Source of the DNA: Aquabacterium sp. NJ1 | Lineage (GTDB): Bacteria > Pseudomonadota > Gammaproteobacteria > Burkholderiales > Burkholderiaceae_C | Direction of reading: 5' to 3' | Assembly (NCBI RefSeq): GCF_000768065.1 | Contig: NZ_JRKM01000001.1 | Coordinates: 4,446,001 to 4,510,000, forward strand | Length of the DNA stretch: 64,000 nt | Shown here: positions 53,807 to 62,884 of the stretch, piece after piece | Layout of the letters: each line of letters opens with the position of its first letter | How positions within the stretch are numbered: position 1 is the first letter of the stretch | Notes under the pieces: model-generated | Told to the model about the DNA's origin: nothing | What the model saw: only the letters and a program-made list of their open reading frames with translations | Database searches by the model: none | Translations under genes and position numbers: made by a program

Positions 53807-55384
53807 ATGGAGTTTGTTGTGAGTACACCTTCTGACTTTTTCTCGCTGCGCCTGCTGGCTGCAGTCGTGGCGCTGGCCGCCTTGCCCGCGTGCACGACCG
53901 TCAACGTGGACATGCCCGAGTTGCAGACCACCTTGCCCAGCCAGATGGACGCCGCCGCACCACGCGCCCCGGGCAGCGCCATGGCCGATCTGGCCAATTG
54001 GTGGCAGACGCTGGATGACCCCGTGTTGAGTGCCTACATCGACGAGGGCTTGAAGAAGAACACCGATGTGCGCGTGGCCCTGGCGCGCGTCAAGGAGGCC
54101 CGTGCCTACCTGGGCGTGGCCGAGTCCACCTACTACCCGACGGTGGAAGCCTCCGCAGGGGCAGGGCGTACCCGGCAGAACACGCCGGTGCCCATCCAGA
54201 ACCAGATCACCATGCCTGCGAACCTGCCGATCCCTGTGCCTCAGGTGGACACGCAGCCCACCATGTCACTGGGTAACACACACGGCTTCGGGCTCAATGC
54301 TGTCTGGGAAGTGGACGTCTTTGGCGCCCGACACAGTGACTCAGAGATGGTGCGTCAGCTGATGTTCGGGGCACAAGAGCAGCAGCATGGCGCCCAGTTG
54401 CTGGTGGCTTCCGACATCGCCAGCCACTATTTTGAAGCGCGTGGCGCCGAGCGCCGCCTGATCCTGCTGCAGCAGGGCGTGACCGTGGCGCGCCGCCTGC
54501 ATCAGTATGCCGAAGGCCGTTTCAAGGCCGGGCAGACAACGGCCTCCGAGGTTGACCGTGCCGGCCTGCAGGTGGATTACACCGAGTCGCAGATCGAGCC
54601 GCTCAAGGCCCTGCTGCAAAGCCACATTCGGCGCATTGCCGTGCTGATGGGCCGCGCCCCCGAGACGCTGACCTCGCTGCCCCCTCAACCCGCCAGCTTC
54701 CACCTGCCCACGGCCTTGCCAGAGGTGATGCCCAGCGATGTGCTGGAGCGCCGCCCGGATGTGCGTGGTGCCGCCCGCAAGGTGCGCTCACAAGCGGCCA
54801 AGCTGGGTTCGGCCAAAGCCGAGTTGTTCCCCAAGTTCTACATCGGCTTTGGCGGCATGGCCGGCCGCATGCACCCGGACTCGATGGAGGGCAACAACTT
54901 CAGCGTGCAGTCGCTGGGCATCGGCATGCGCCTGCCCTTGCTGGAAGGCGGTCGCATCCGGGCCAATATCGCCGCCAACCAGGCGCAGCTTGAAGGCGTG
55001 GCGGCTCAGTATGAGCAGGCCGTACTGACCGCCCTGGAGGATGTGGAAAACGCTTTCACAGCGAAGAAGGCCTTCGACGTGCGCTATGAAAAGCTGAGCA
55101 ACTCCGCTCGCCTGGCCCGCAAGGTGTCCGAGCACAAGCAGGCCTTGTTCGTATCAGGCAGCGAACTGTTGCAGCCCGCGTTGGAGGCCGAAGCCACGGC
55201 CTTGCAGCGGGAAGATGAAGCCATCCAGTGTGATGTTTCCCGTGCGCTTTACACGGTGCTGCTGTACAAGGCACTGGGCGGTGGTTGGTCTGCACAGCGC
55301 GACAACTGGCCGTTGCCAGCTGCCCGCCCACCAACGGTGGCCTCGGCCAACCCGGCATTGCCTGTCGGGTTGGACGGACTTTGA
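53807..55384 (+). CDS. NodT-family outer-membrane efflux lipoprotein (YhiI-RbbA-YhhJ partner)
   Basis: 525 residues from ATG 53807; GTG 53819 is possible. Lipobox 'ALAALPAC' with Cys near residue 29. OEP repeats: 'LANWWQTLDDPVLSAYIDEGL', 'NAVWEVDVFGARHSDSEMVRQL', 'RRPDVRGAARKVRSQAAKLG' and 'GMRLPLLEGGRIRANIAANQAQL'. It is 21 bp after yhhJ. E. coli has no NodT gene in this place, so the local operon is a self-contained tripartite exporter. Confidence 0.92.
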   Translation: MEFVVSTPSDFFSLRLLAAVVALAALPACTTVNVDMPELQTTLPSQMDAAAPRAPGSAMADLANWWQTLDDPVLSAYIDEGLKKNTDVRVALARVKEARAYLGVAESTYYPTVEASAGAGRTRQNTPVPIQNQITMPANLPIPVPQVDTQPTMSLGNTHGFGLNAVWEVDVFGARHSDSEMVRQLMFGAQEQQHGAQLLVASDIASHYFEARGAERRLILLQQGVTVARRLHQYAEGRFKAGQTTASEVDRAGLQVDYTESQIEPLKALLQSHIRRIAVLMGRAPETLTSLPPQPASFHLPTALPEVMPSDVLERRPDVRGAARKVRSQAAKLGSAKAELFPKFYIGFGGMAGRMHPDSMEGNNFSVQSLGIGMRLPLLEGGRIRANIAANQAQLEGVAAQYEQAVLTALEDVENAFTAKKAFDVRYEKLSNSARLARKVSEHKQALFVSGSELLQPALEAEATALQREDEAIQCDVSRALYTVLLYKALGGGWSAQRDNWPLPAARPPTVASANPALPVGLDGL

Positions 55385-55387
55385 GGC

Positions 55388-56485
55388 TCAGGGCTTGGCA
55401 TGAGCCGCGTGCCCACTGTCCAGGAACTTGTCAAAGAAGATCTGGGTGGCGGGCATGCCGCCTTGCGTGAAGACCTCCACGCACGCGTCGATCATGGGCG
55501 GCGGGCCGCACATATAAGCCTGATGGTCGGGCAGGCGCTCGCCCAGAATGGCCTTGAGGTGATCGGTGATCAGGCCACGGCGGCCTTTCCAACTGCTGCC
55601 CTCCGCTTCGTTGGACAAGATGGGCTCAAACACGAAGCGGCCTGTCCAGTTGCGACGGATCTGGTCGATGGCGTCCAGCCCGTACAGATCCTGCTCGGTA
55701 CGGGCGCCAAACAAGAGCACCAGCGGGCGATTGGCTTGCTTGTCCTTGATGGCCTGCTCCAGCAGCGCCTTGACGGGTGCCAGGCCGCTGCCACCGGCAA
55801 TGCAGACCATGGGGTGGGCGCCTGGGCGCAGGCAGAAATCGCCATACGGGCCACGCAACTGAAGCAGTTGGCCGGGTTCGGCCTTGCTGAACAGCCACTC
55901 CGTGAATGCGCCTTGCCCCACCTTGCGGATGAAGAAGTCCACAGCCTTCGGCCGATCCGGGGCATGCGCCGTGGCAAACGAGTAGCTTCGGCCTTGGCCG
56001 GCAGCCGCAGCAGCGGCATCGGGCACCACGATCTCGGCGTACTGCCCGGCCGTATAGCTCAAGGGCTGCTCGGTCTCCATCTGCACATGCAGGATGTCGT
56101 GCGTCAGCGGCTTGAGCGCCGTGATGCGCGCCGTTGTTTCCACGATCGGATGGGTGACTTGCCCCTGCCGCAACGCCACTTCAATGACCACATCAGACTT
56201 GGGCAAGCTCTGGCAAGCCAGGATGTAGTTGTCCTTGAGTTCCTCTGCGGACAGCAGGTAGCTCTTGTCCGTCAACTCCTTGACCTTGCCTGATACCAGC
56301 CGGCATTTGCACTCGCCGCATCCACCCACGCGGCAGTTGTAGGGAAAGGCAATGCCCTGGTTCAGGGCTGCGAGCAACAGGCTTTCCTTGGCCTGTGCGG
56401 TGACGGTCAGCTCGGGGGTGTTGATCTGCAGCTTGAACTCGGAGGGGCTGCTGCCAAACAGGCGGCTAAACAGGCTGGGAGGCAC
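55388..56485 (-). CDS. Ferredoxin-NAD(P)H reductase electron-transfer component (XylA-like)
   Basis: 365 residues from GTG 56485 with AGGA upstream. The plant-type [2Fe-2S] domain has Cys51, Cys56, Cys59 and Cys91 ('CRVGGCGECKC', 'ILACQ'). The FAD domain has 'GRSYSFATA' and the NAD domain 'GGSGLAPVKALLEQA' and 'AYMCGPPPMID'. This ferredoxin-plus-flavin layout is that of XylA, the reductase of xylene monooxygenase. It lies 104 bp downstream of the membrane oxygenase gene and should pass NADH electrons to its di-iron centre. Confidence 0.9.
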   Translation of the reverse strand: MPPSLFSRLFGSSPSEFKLQINTPELTVTAQAKESLLLAALNQGIAFPYNCRVGGCGECKCRLVSGKVKELTDKSYLLSAEELKDNYILACQSLPKSDVVIEVALRQGQVTHPIVETTARITALKPLTHDILHVQMETEQPLSYTAGQYAEIVVPDAAAAAAGQGRSYSFATAHAPDRPKAVDFFIRKVGQGAFTEWLFSKAEPGQLLQLRGPYGDFCLRPGAHPMVCIAGGSGLAPVKALLEQAIKDKQANRPLVLLFGARTEQDLYGLDAIDQIRRNWTGRFVFEPILSNEAEGSSWKGRRGLITDHLKAILGERLPDHQAYMCGPPPMIDACVEVFTQGGMPATQIFFDKFLDSGHAAHAKP

Positions 56486-56589
56486 GATGGGGTCCTGTCA
56501 TGACAACGACCGCCAGGCGCTTTCGCCTGCGGTCGGGGTGTGCGCCGATCAACTCGGCGTACGGTTACTTCATTGGCAATGCGCGTGCA

Positions 56590-57768
56590 TCAAGCCAGCT
56601 TGGCATTGACGATCTTCAAACCTGTCATGCCGCTTTCCCGGCTGACTTGCTGGGCCAGCTTGCGCTCGGCGGGCGAAGCATGCTTTTCGTCCCACTCGTT
56701 GAGGGCAGGCGTCATGAACTTCTTGAACAGAGGGGGCACCAGCGCGATCAGCAGCATGCCCAGGTAACCGTTGGGCAGCATGGGGGCGTTGGGGTAGGCA
56801 TGCAGCGTCCAGTAGGGCGCTTCACCCTCAGCGTGGTGGTGGGAGTGGCGGGCCAGGCTCCACAGCACATTGGTGCTGCCCCAGTGGTTGGAGTTCCACG
56901 AGTGGCGCGGCTGCACGGGTTCACCAGGCACGCGGATCAGGCCGTAGTGCTCGAAGTAGTTGGTGATCTCCAGGTACTGCTTGCCCACGAAGGCGAGCAA
57001 GGCCCAGAAGCCCAGACCGGGCAGGCCGGCAATCAGGTAGGCAGCCACGAACATGGCGATGTTCTCCAGGTTGCCACGCAGGAAGGGGCTGGCAAACGGG
57101 TTCCACACCGACTTGCCCAGCTTGGCCAGGCGGGCCTTTTCAAGCTGGTAGGCATGCACATAGCTCTGGATGGTCGAGCGCACGGTGAAGGTGTAGAAGC
57201 TCTCGCCGCGACGCGCCGTGGCAGGGTCGGCAGGCGTGGCCACGCGAACGTGGTGGCCATAGACGTGTTCGATGGCAAACGAGGTGTCACACGTGAAGGC
57301 CAGCATCCAGCGGCCCATGAACAGGTCGAAGGGCCTGCCGGTGCGGTGCGTCAGTTCATGGCCGGCCACGGTGCCGCCCACGGCGTTCATCAGGCCCACA
57401 CCCAGGATGCAACCGGCCCACATGCCCCAGTGGTTGGTTCGGGCACGCGCGGCAAACAGGTCCAGGCCGATGTGTTGCTGCACCCAGGCGCCAAAGCCCA
57501 GCAGGTCTCCACTGCCCACCAGCCACAGCACGGTGAAGTTCAACAGTGCCAGCATGGGCAGGATGGTGTAGAGCGGCAGGTTCAGCAAGAACGCGTTCTG
57601 GTACTTGGGCGGCTCCGACAAGTCATGCGGCAGGAACAGGTCGGCCGACAGGAACACCGTCAACACGAACGCCCATGGCGCCCACATGTACCAGCCGCCG
57701 TGCGCAATCATGTACATCATCAGTACGGCCAATGCCGGCATCAGCCAGCCCTTCAGATATTTGGTCAT
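56590..57768 (-). CDS. Membrane di-iron monooxygenase, XylM/AlkB-like
   Basis: 392 residues from ATG 57768, GGAG eight bases upstream. Four His motifs of the family are present: 'GHELTHR' (about 136-142), 'EHVYGHH' (167-173), 'NYFEHYG' and 'ARHSHHHAEG', with hydrophobic helices between. The C-terminal 'LNEWDEKHASPAERKLAQQ' and N-terminal 'GGWYMWAPW' resemble what I recall of XylM more than rubredoxin-dependent AlkB. The XylA-type reductase downstream supports this. It would hydroxylate a methyl group of an alkane, toluene/xylene or similar hydrocarbon at the inner membrane. No alcohol or aldehyde dehydrogenase gene is next to it. Confidence 0.85.
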   Translation of the reverse strand: MTKYLKGWLMPALAVLMMYMIAHGGWYMWAPWAFVLTVFLSADLFLPHDLSEPPKYQNAFLLNLPLYTILPMLALLNFTVLWLVGSGDLLGFGAWVQQHIGLDLFAARARTNHWGMWAGCILGVGLMNAVGGTVAGHELTHRTGRPFDLFMGRWMLAFTCDTSFAIEHVYGHHVRVATPADPATARRGESFYTFTVRSTIQSYVHAYQLEKARLAKLGKSVWNPFASPFLRGNLENIAMFVAAYLIAGLPGLGFWALLAFVGKQYLEITNYFEHYGLIRVPGEPVQPRHSWNSNHWGSTNVLWSLARHSHHHAEGEAPYWTLHAYPNAPMLPNGYLGMLLIALVPPLFKKFMTPALNEWDEKHASPAERKLAQQVSRESGMTGLKIVNAKLA

Positions 57769-57902
57769 CGCATATCTCCTGCAAACACATTTGTCTGACA
57801 ACGCCGAAAGCCTCAAACAGGGGGCTTGCGGTAGCTGTGACTGGTCTCGTCGTGTAGACAGCACGAGCCAGCCATGGACGCGACTGTAGGGAGATCAAGA
57901 AA

Positions 57903-57918
57903 TCAGACCCTGATCTGA
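57903..57918. promoter_or_regulatory. Inverted repeat in the oxygenase/glycosyltransferase divergent region
   Basis: TCAGA-CCCTGA-TCTGA in the 274-bp gene-free region 57769-58042. It could be an operator for either divergent gene. I see no other strong signal there apart from a weak 7-bp stem near 57810-57835. Confidence 0.3.
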
Positions 57919-58042
57919 GTAGGGTGAGCGTCAGATGCGGTGAATCGCGATGGTGATGTGGCGGATCTCGCATACGATCCAGATCAAAAGAAATGGCCTG
58001 CGACACGTTTGTCGCGCGCAAAACCTTGATCAGCCTCAGTTC

Positions 58043-58771
58043 ATGCAACAAGCTCCGTCACCCCGGCTCGCCGTGGCCATCCCGGCGCACAACGAAGCCA
58101 AGTTCATCACGCGCTGCCTTGACAGCATCCAGGTGTCGGCCAGGCAGGCCTCGGTTGACGTGGAGGTGGTTGTGGCGCTCAACCGTTGCACGGACCGGAC
58201 GCAGGCGATTGCCGAATCCATGGGCGCACGTTGCGTGGTGAACGACACCAAGTGCATTGCCGCGGTGCGCAACGAGGCTGTGCGCGGCACCACGGCACCC
58301 GCCGTGGTCACGCTGGACGCCGACAACTGGATGGCGCCCGGCACGGTGTCGGCCATCCTGCGGCATGTGCACGACCCGCGCTACATCGGCGGCGGCACCT
58401 ATATGTGGCCCGAGCGCATGTCCACAGGGATCTTCTTCAGCATGCTGGTGGTCATCCCTTACGTGCTCAAGCGGGGTGTCTCGGCGGGTATGTTCTGGTT
58501 CCTGCGTGAGCACTTCGAGGCCGTTGGGGGCTTTGACGAGGCCCTGATCAGCGTGGAAGACATCGACTTCGCCTTGCGCCTGCAGGCCCACGGTCGACTT
58601 CAGGGTAAACGCTATGGGACGATCCGCCGTCACGGCATCACCACCTCCTGTCGCAAATTCGACACTTTCGGTGACTGGTATCTCTGGCGAAACCCCCAAC
58701 TGGTGAGGGACATATTCGAAGGCACCAACCGCAAGGCGGCAGATCATTTCTATTACGACGTGCGTCGTTGA
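58043..58771 (+). CDS. Family 2 glycosyltransferase
   Basis: 242 residues from ATG 58043; upstream starts exist but lack the conserved N terminus. GT-A motifs: 'LAVAIPAHNEAKFI', the DxD-like 'VTLDADNWM' and the acceptor-side 'SVEDIDFALRLQAHG'. It transfers a sugar from a nucleotide-sugar donor; no membrane helix is obvious apart from a weak one at 'GIFFSMLVVIPYVL'. The acceptor is unknown. It lies ahead of a PEP-CTERM protein gene, and exopolysaccharide genes often accompany such proteins, but no other EPS genes are here. Confidence 0.83.
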   Translation: MQQAPSPRLAVAIPAHNEAKFITRCLDSIQVSARQASVDVEVVVALNRCTDRTQAIAESMGARCVVNDTKCIAAVRNEAVRGTTAPAVVTLDADNWMAPGTVSAILRHVHDPRYIGGGTYMWPERMSTGIFFSMLVVIPYVLKRGVSAGMFWFLREHFEAVGGFDEALISVEDIDFALRLQAHGRLQGKRYGTIRRHGITTSCRKFDTFGDWYLWRNPQLVRDIFEGTNRKAADHFYYDVRR

Positions 58772-58958
58772 CCAAGGTCAATGGATTGTGGTGCGCCGAC
58801 ATCGGTAAGCTATGTACGGTTAGGGATGGACGCAAAAAATTGATTTGTAAAAATACCTGACACACAGACGTGGCACGACCGACCTGGTTTGATGGGGTTG
58901 GTTGGGGTTGCCCTCAACGTCATTGGGACCAACAAAACCATTCACTCTGGGATCTTTC

Positions 58959-61076
58959 ATGAAGCCATTTGCTCCCGTGCTCAGTCACGCATCGCGTCTG
59001 TATGCCTCCATAGGCTTGGTGTCGGCTTTGGGGCTGGGTATGTCTGTGCACGCTTCTGCGCAGGCTGCAGTCGTTTATCTTCCGCCTTGTTTCTCCTGCG
59101 CGCTGGGCAGTACCCCTCCCGAGGGGGATGAATGGGTGATCCAGGGCATATTCGTGCGCGTGGGCAAGGATGGCCTCAGCAGCCAGGGGGCGTTGACCAA
59201 CAATGCGAGTTACTTCAGCAACGCTTACGGTTTCGAAACCTCTGCTCGTCTGACGAACAACAAATCCTTCACCAACACCGGCACGCTGCACATCTTGAGT
59301 GCAACGGCTGCCACCTCGTTGGACAACCTCGGTACCCTGACCAACACCGGCCAGATCCAGGCTGATGCGCCGGTCAACAACATGGCCGGGGCCAGACTGA
59401 CCAACAACGGGGTGTTCGAAGGGCACTACGTTGCCATCACCAACAGCGGCAGCCTGGTCAACAACGGTAGCTTCCGGCTGACGTCCGGCAAGTTGACCAA
59501 TGGTTTGGGGGGGACGCTGGACAACCGGGCAGATCTTCAGGCATTGGCGAACGCAAGTATCAGTAACCAGGGCACCTTGCGCAATCGCAGCGGCGCCACG
59601 CTGAGCACCTCGGGCGTGCTCAACACAGGCACCATCGTCAATGAGGCTGGTGGCTTGATCAAGGCGGGCAGTAGCTTCAACAATGTCAGCGGTAGCACAC
59701 TGATCAACCATGGCACGATCACCGCATCGGACAGTGTGTTCATGCTGGCGCAGGGCAGCAACTACGATTTCACCGGTGGTACCTTCATCAACAGTAGTGC
59801 GCAGGGGCGTCTGGTGTTGAACCGTGATTTCGCATTTGGCGAAGCCAAAGCAGGTGCGGTCAAGCTGGAGCAGGGCAGTACGCTGCGCAATTATGCAAAC
59901 CTGAAGGTGATTGCCGGCTATACGCAAGCCAATGACGGTGATCTCAACAACTATGCTGGTGGTGTGCTGGATGTCCGGGGCACCCTCAATAGTGCCAATC
60001 TGTACAACACAGGGACTTTGAACAACGCTGGCGTACTGGAGGTTCGCGAGATCCTGACCAACGGCGCCGCGCTGACCAACTCGGGCACCCTGCGGGCCTC
60101 CACGGGCCAGATGATCAACTTCAGTGGTGCCACGCTGACCAACAAGGGCACGGTTGACGTGGCGGCCAGCGGCATGCTGCAAAACGAAGGCACCTTGCTG
60201 AATCAGGGCAAGATCGCCGTGGCTGGCACCTTCGTGAACAACGGCGTGGTGCAGGGCACTGGCAGCTTGCAACAAACTGCCGGGCAGGTTGCCATCAACG
60301 GCAGCATGACGGTGGCAACCGCGTCCATCCAGGGTGGCCAGCTGGCCGTGCAGTCAGGTGGCGCGCTGAATGCAGCGAAAGTCACCATCGGCGCCAATGG
60401 CGACATGCTGGCGCAGGCCGGGGCGGTTTCCGTCAGCAGCAAGCTCACGGTGCAAGGCCATTACGGCAGTGAAGGTGGCAGCAATACCTTCAAGGACTTC
60501 GTGGTGGGTGGTACGGGCTGGGTGACGGCCGGTGCCGACACCTTCACCGTCTCGGGCAACTTCCTCAACGCTAGCTTGCAATCGACAGCCTGGCACACCG
60601 ACGAGGCGAGCCTGCACCTGACCGGCAGTGGCACGCAGCAACTGGCCTTGGCCGGCGCAGACCTGGGTGCAACGCGCAGCGCCTACCAGAACAACTTTGC
60701 CTGGTCCGAACTGGTGCTGGGTTCTGCCAGCCAGTACGTGCTGACCGACGGCAACAACCTCAGCGGTGGCGCCCTGTACGTGGGGCATATCCAGCTGGAG
60801 GGCGGCCTGTCTCAACTGGCCTCGATCAACAGCCCCTTCAACGTCTACTATGACCCGACCGTGGCAGGCAACGAATACCTCGGCGGCCAGACCTATGCTT
60901 TCGGTACCGGGGGCGGGCATTTGATGGCCGTGTCGGCACCCGCCTTGCCCCAGGCCATGGCCATGAACATCGCCGGTGGCCCGACTGCGGTGCCAGAGCC
61001 CTCGGCCGTGCTCTTGACGGTCAGCGGCGCGATGGTGTTGTTGTGGGCCCGCAAGCGGAAGGTCGGCAAGGCCTGA
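58959..61076 (+). CDS. PEP-CTERM surface protein with Asn/Gly-rich repeats
   Basis: 705 residues from ATG 58959. A signal peptide (to about 'ASAQA') is followed by roughly 450 residues of degenerate repeats of the form N-N-x-G-T-L / L-T-N-x-G, typical of a right-handed beta-helix. A C-terminal sandwich-like region comes next, then the sorting signal 'VPEPSAVLL', a hydrophobic helix and a basic tail 'WARKRKVGKA'. Exosortase (EpsH) would cleave at the PEP motif and anchor or glycosylate the protein. No exosortase is in the window. An intrinsic terminator follows. Confidence 0.9.
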   Translation: MKPFAPVLSHASRLYASIGLVSALGLGMSVHASAQAAVVYLPPCFSCALGSTPPEGDEWVIQGIFVRVGKDGLSSQGALTNNASYFSNAYGFETSARLTNNKSFTNTGTLHILSATAATSLDNLGTLTNTGQIQADAPVNNMAGARLTNNGVFEGHYVAITNSGSLVNNGSFRLTSGKLTNGLGGTLDNRADLQALANASISNQGTLRNRSGATLSTSGVLNTGTIVNEAGGLIKAGSSFNNVSGSTLINHGTITASDSVFMLAQGSNYDFTGGTFINSSAQGRLVLNRDFAFGEAKAGAVKLEQGSTLRNYANLKVIAGYTQANDGDLNNYAGGVLDVRGTLNSANLYNTGTLNNAGVLEVREILTNGAALTNSGTLRASTGQMINFSGATLTNKGTVDVAASGMLQNEGTLLNQGKIAVAGTFVNNGVVQGTGSLQQTAGQVAINGSMTVATASIQGGQLAVQSGGALNAAKVTIGANGDMLAQAGAVSVSSKLTVQGHYGSEGGSNTFKDFVVGGTGWVTAGADTFTVSGNFLNASLQSTAWHTDEASLHLTGSGTQQLALAGADLGATRSAYQNNFAWSELVLGSASQYVLTDGNNLSGGALYVGHIQLEGGLSQLASINSPFNVYYDPTVAGNEYLGGQTYAFGTGGGHLMAVSAPALPQAMAMNIAGGPTAVPEPSAVLLTVSGAMVLLWARKRKVGKA

Positions 61077-61117
61077 GCGCCAGCGCCTGTCCTGGGCGCG
61101 CGCTGTCTCAGATGGGC

Positions 61118-61147
61118 AGAGGGGCTTTCGAGCCCCTCTTTGCTTTT
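61118..61147 (+). terminator. Intrinsic terminator of the PEP-CTERM gene
   Basis: AGAGGGGCT (61118-61126), TTCG loop and AGCCCCTCT (61131-61139), then TTGCTTTT. The stem also faces the convergent hemerythrin gene. Confidence 0.9.
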
Positions 61148-61178
61148 GTCCTCGCGGATTGACCGAGGGGGTGCGCCT

Positions 61179-61694
61179 TCAGGCGACGGTGCGGCGTGCC
61201 ACCATGGCGGCGCTGATGCGGCCTGTCTGCTCGGCGGTCAGTCGAGCAGAGAAGGGGTAGACCGCGTCCTCCTCACGCTGGGCATGGGCCTGATAGCGTT
61301 GAGCGAACGCATCGACGCCATCCGGGGCGGGGTGGGGCTGGCCCGCTGCCGTGGCCGTGAGCCAGGCGCCCAGGCTTTGCCAGAGCGAGGCCAGTTCAGC
61401 GTGTTCGGCTTCCAGTTCCGCCATGTGCCGGTCAAGTTCAGCGATGGCCAGTTGCCGCAATGCGGGAAACAGGTCCAGCTCTTCGTCGTCATGGTGCAGT
61501 GGCGCGGCCACATTGAAGTAGCGCAGGATGGATTGCGCCGCCTCCTGGGCCTGCTGGTCCGGGCCTTTGGCTGCCAGATGGTCACGCAACCTGAGCGTCA
61601 GGCCCGCAAAGCGCCGCACCTTGTCATGGCAGGCTACCAGCAACTCGATCGGGTCGTCGATGCGGGGGGCAATGGGTTGAAGTGGCTGGCGCAT
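61179..61694 (-). CDS. Hemerythrin-domain protein
   Basis: 171 residues. The His/Glu pattern of hemerythrin-like four-helix bundles is present: 'LLVACHDKVRRF', 'APLHHDDEELDLFPAL', 'ELEAEHAELASLW' and 'RYQAHAQREEDAVYPF'. It should hold a non-haem di-iron site and bind O2 or NO, or serve in iron-sulphur repair. It is divergent from moaA and convergent with the PEP-CTERM gene. Being next to molybdopterin and nitrate-sensing genes, a link to nitrosative or oxygen stress in denitrification is plausible. Confidence 0.88.
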   Translation of the reverse strand: MRQPLQPIAPRIDDPIELLVACHDKVRRFAGLTLRLRDHLAAKGPDQQAQEAAQSILRYFNVAAPLHHDDEELDLFPALRQLAIAELDRHMAELEAEHAELASLWQSLGAWLTATAAGQPHPAPDGVDAFAQRYQAHAQREEDAVYPFSARLTAEQTGRISAAMVARRTVA

Positions 61695-61832
61695 GGCGTA
61701 TTGATATCACGGCTGCCCGCTTGTGGCGAATTCACCAGGGACTAATCCTTCAGGTCGATAGGCAATCGGCGAGTGGCTGACTACAGTGCAGGCAAATTGC
61801 CCGCTTTCCCAAGGGCAATGAGGCTGTGCAAC

Positions 61833-62816
61833 ATGAGCTCCCGCCTGATTGATTCCTTCCAGCGCCGCATTGATTACCTGCGTGTTTCGGTCACGGACCG
61901 CTGCGACCTGCGATGCACCTACTGCATGCCCAAAGGCTTCAAGGGCTTCGAGGAGCCCGATCATTGGCTGCGGCATGACGAAATGACCCGCCTGGTGGGC
62001 CTGTTCGTGGCCCAGGGCGTCAGCAAGGTCCGCCTGACCGGTGGCGAGCCGCTGTTGCGCCGGGGGGTGGCGGATCTGGCGCGTGGCTTGACGGCCTTGT
62101 CGGGGCTGCAGGATTTGTCCGTGTCCAGCAATGGCACCCAGCTGGCCCGCCATGCGCGCCCCTTGCGCGAGGCGGGTGTGCAGCGCCTGAACATCAGCCT
62201 CGATTCGCTGGACCGGGACTGCTTTGCCCGCATCACCGGGCGCGATTGCCTGGCCGATGTGCTGGATGGCTTGAAGGAAGCTCGGGCCGCCGGCTTTGAT
62301 CCCATCAAGCTCAACATGGTTGTTCAGGCCGACGTGAATCTGGATGAAGTGCGCCGCATGGTGGCCTTTGCCATCGAGCAGGGCTTTGTGCTGCGCCTGA
62401 TCGAGCCCATGCCGGTGGGTGACACCGGGCGTGCCAGCAAGGGGGTGGACCTCTCCTGTCTGGGCGAAGACCTGGCGCGTGAGCACGGCCTGTTGCCTCA
62501 GGTGCTGGGGCAGGGGGCAGGGCCGGCTCGTTACTGGCGCACCCCTGATGGCGGCATGAGCCTGGGTGTGATCACACCCATGTCACGGCACTTTTGCGCC
62601 TCCTGCAACCGTGTGCGCCTGGGTGTGGACGGCACACTGTACCTGTGCCTCGGCCAGAACGACCAGGTGCCGCTGGGGCAGATGCTGCGGGCCGGTGCCA
62701 GCGACGCCGAGTTGACCCAGGCCATCCTGGCGGGCATCGCCGCCAAACCCGAGCGACATGAGTTCAACGAGCGCCCTCAGCAGATCGTGCGCTTCATGTC
62801 CCAGACGGGTGGTTAA
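61833..62816 (+). CDS. moaA: GTP 3',8-cyclase (molybdenum cofactor synthesis)
   Basis: 327 residues from ATG 61833, with GAGG about nine bases upstream; ATG 61818 and 61773 are also in frame. The radical-SAM cluster is Cys24-x3-Cys28-x2-Cys31 ('CDLRCTYC'), with 'LTGGEPLLRRG' and 'SLDSLDRDCFARITG'. The second [4Fe-4S] site is 'CASCNRVRL' plus a later Cys in 'LYLCLG'. MoaA with MoaC makes cyclic pyranopterin monophosphate from GTP. moaC is not here; a NarX-like kinase follows 68 bp on, suggesting a nitrate-reductase locus. Confidence 0.95.
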   Translation: MSSRLIDSFQRRIDYLRVSVTDRCDLRCTYCMPKGFKGFEEPDHWLRHDEMTRLVGLFVAQGVSKVRLTGGEPLLRRGVADLARGLTALSGLQDLSVSSNGTQLARHARPLREAGVQRLNISLDSLDRDCFARITGRDCLADVLDGLKEARAAGFDPIKLNMVVQADVNLDEVRRMVAFAIEQGFVLRLIEPMPVGDTGRASKGVDLSCLGEDLAREHGLLPQVLGQGAGPARYWRTPDGGMSLGVITPMSRHFCASCNRVRLGVDGTLYLCLGQNDQVPLGQMLRAGASDAELTQAILAGIAAKPERHEFNERPQQIVRFMSQTGG

Positions 62817-62884
62817 GCCCATGGGCTTGTCTGGCTTGATCAGGTTTCGCCCGGCGAGGGACAATGGTGCCCTTGGGCCCGGGC

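Noticed and set aside
58871..58892. TGGCACG, a perfect -24 element, ahead of the PEP-CTERM gene
   Set aside because: PEP-CTERM genes can be RpoN dependent, but the position expected for the -12 TTGC reads ACCTG, so only half a promoter is present.
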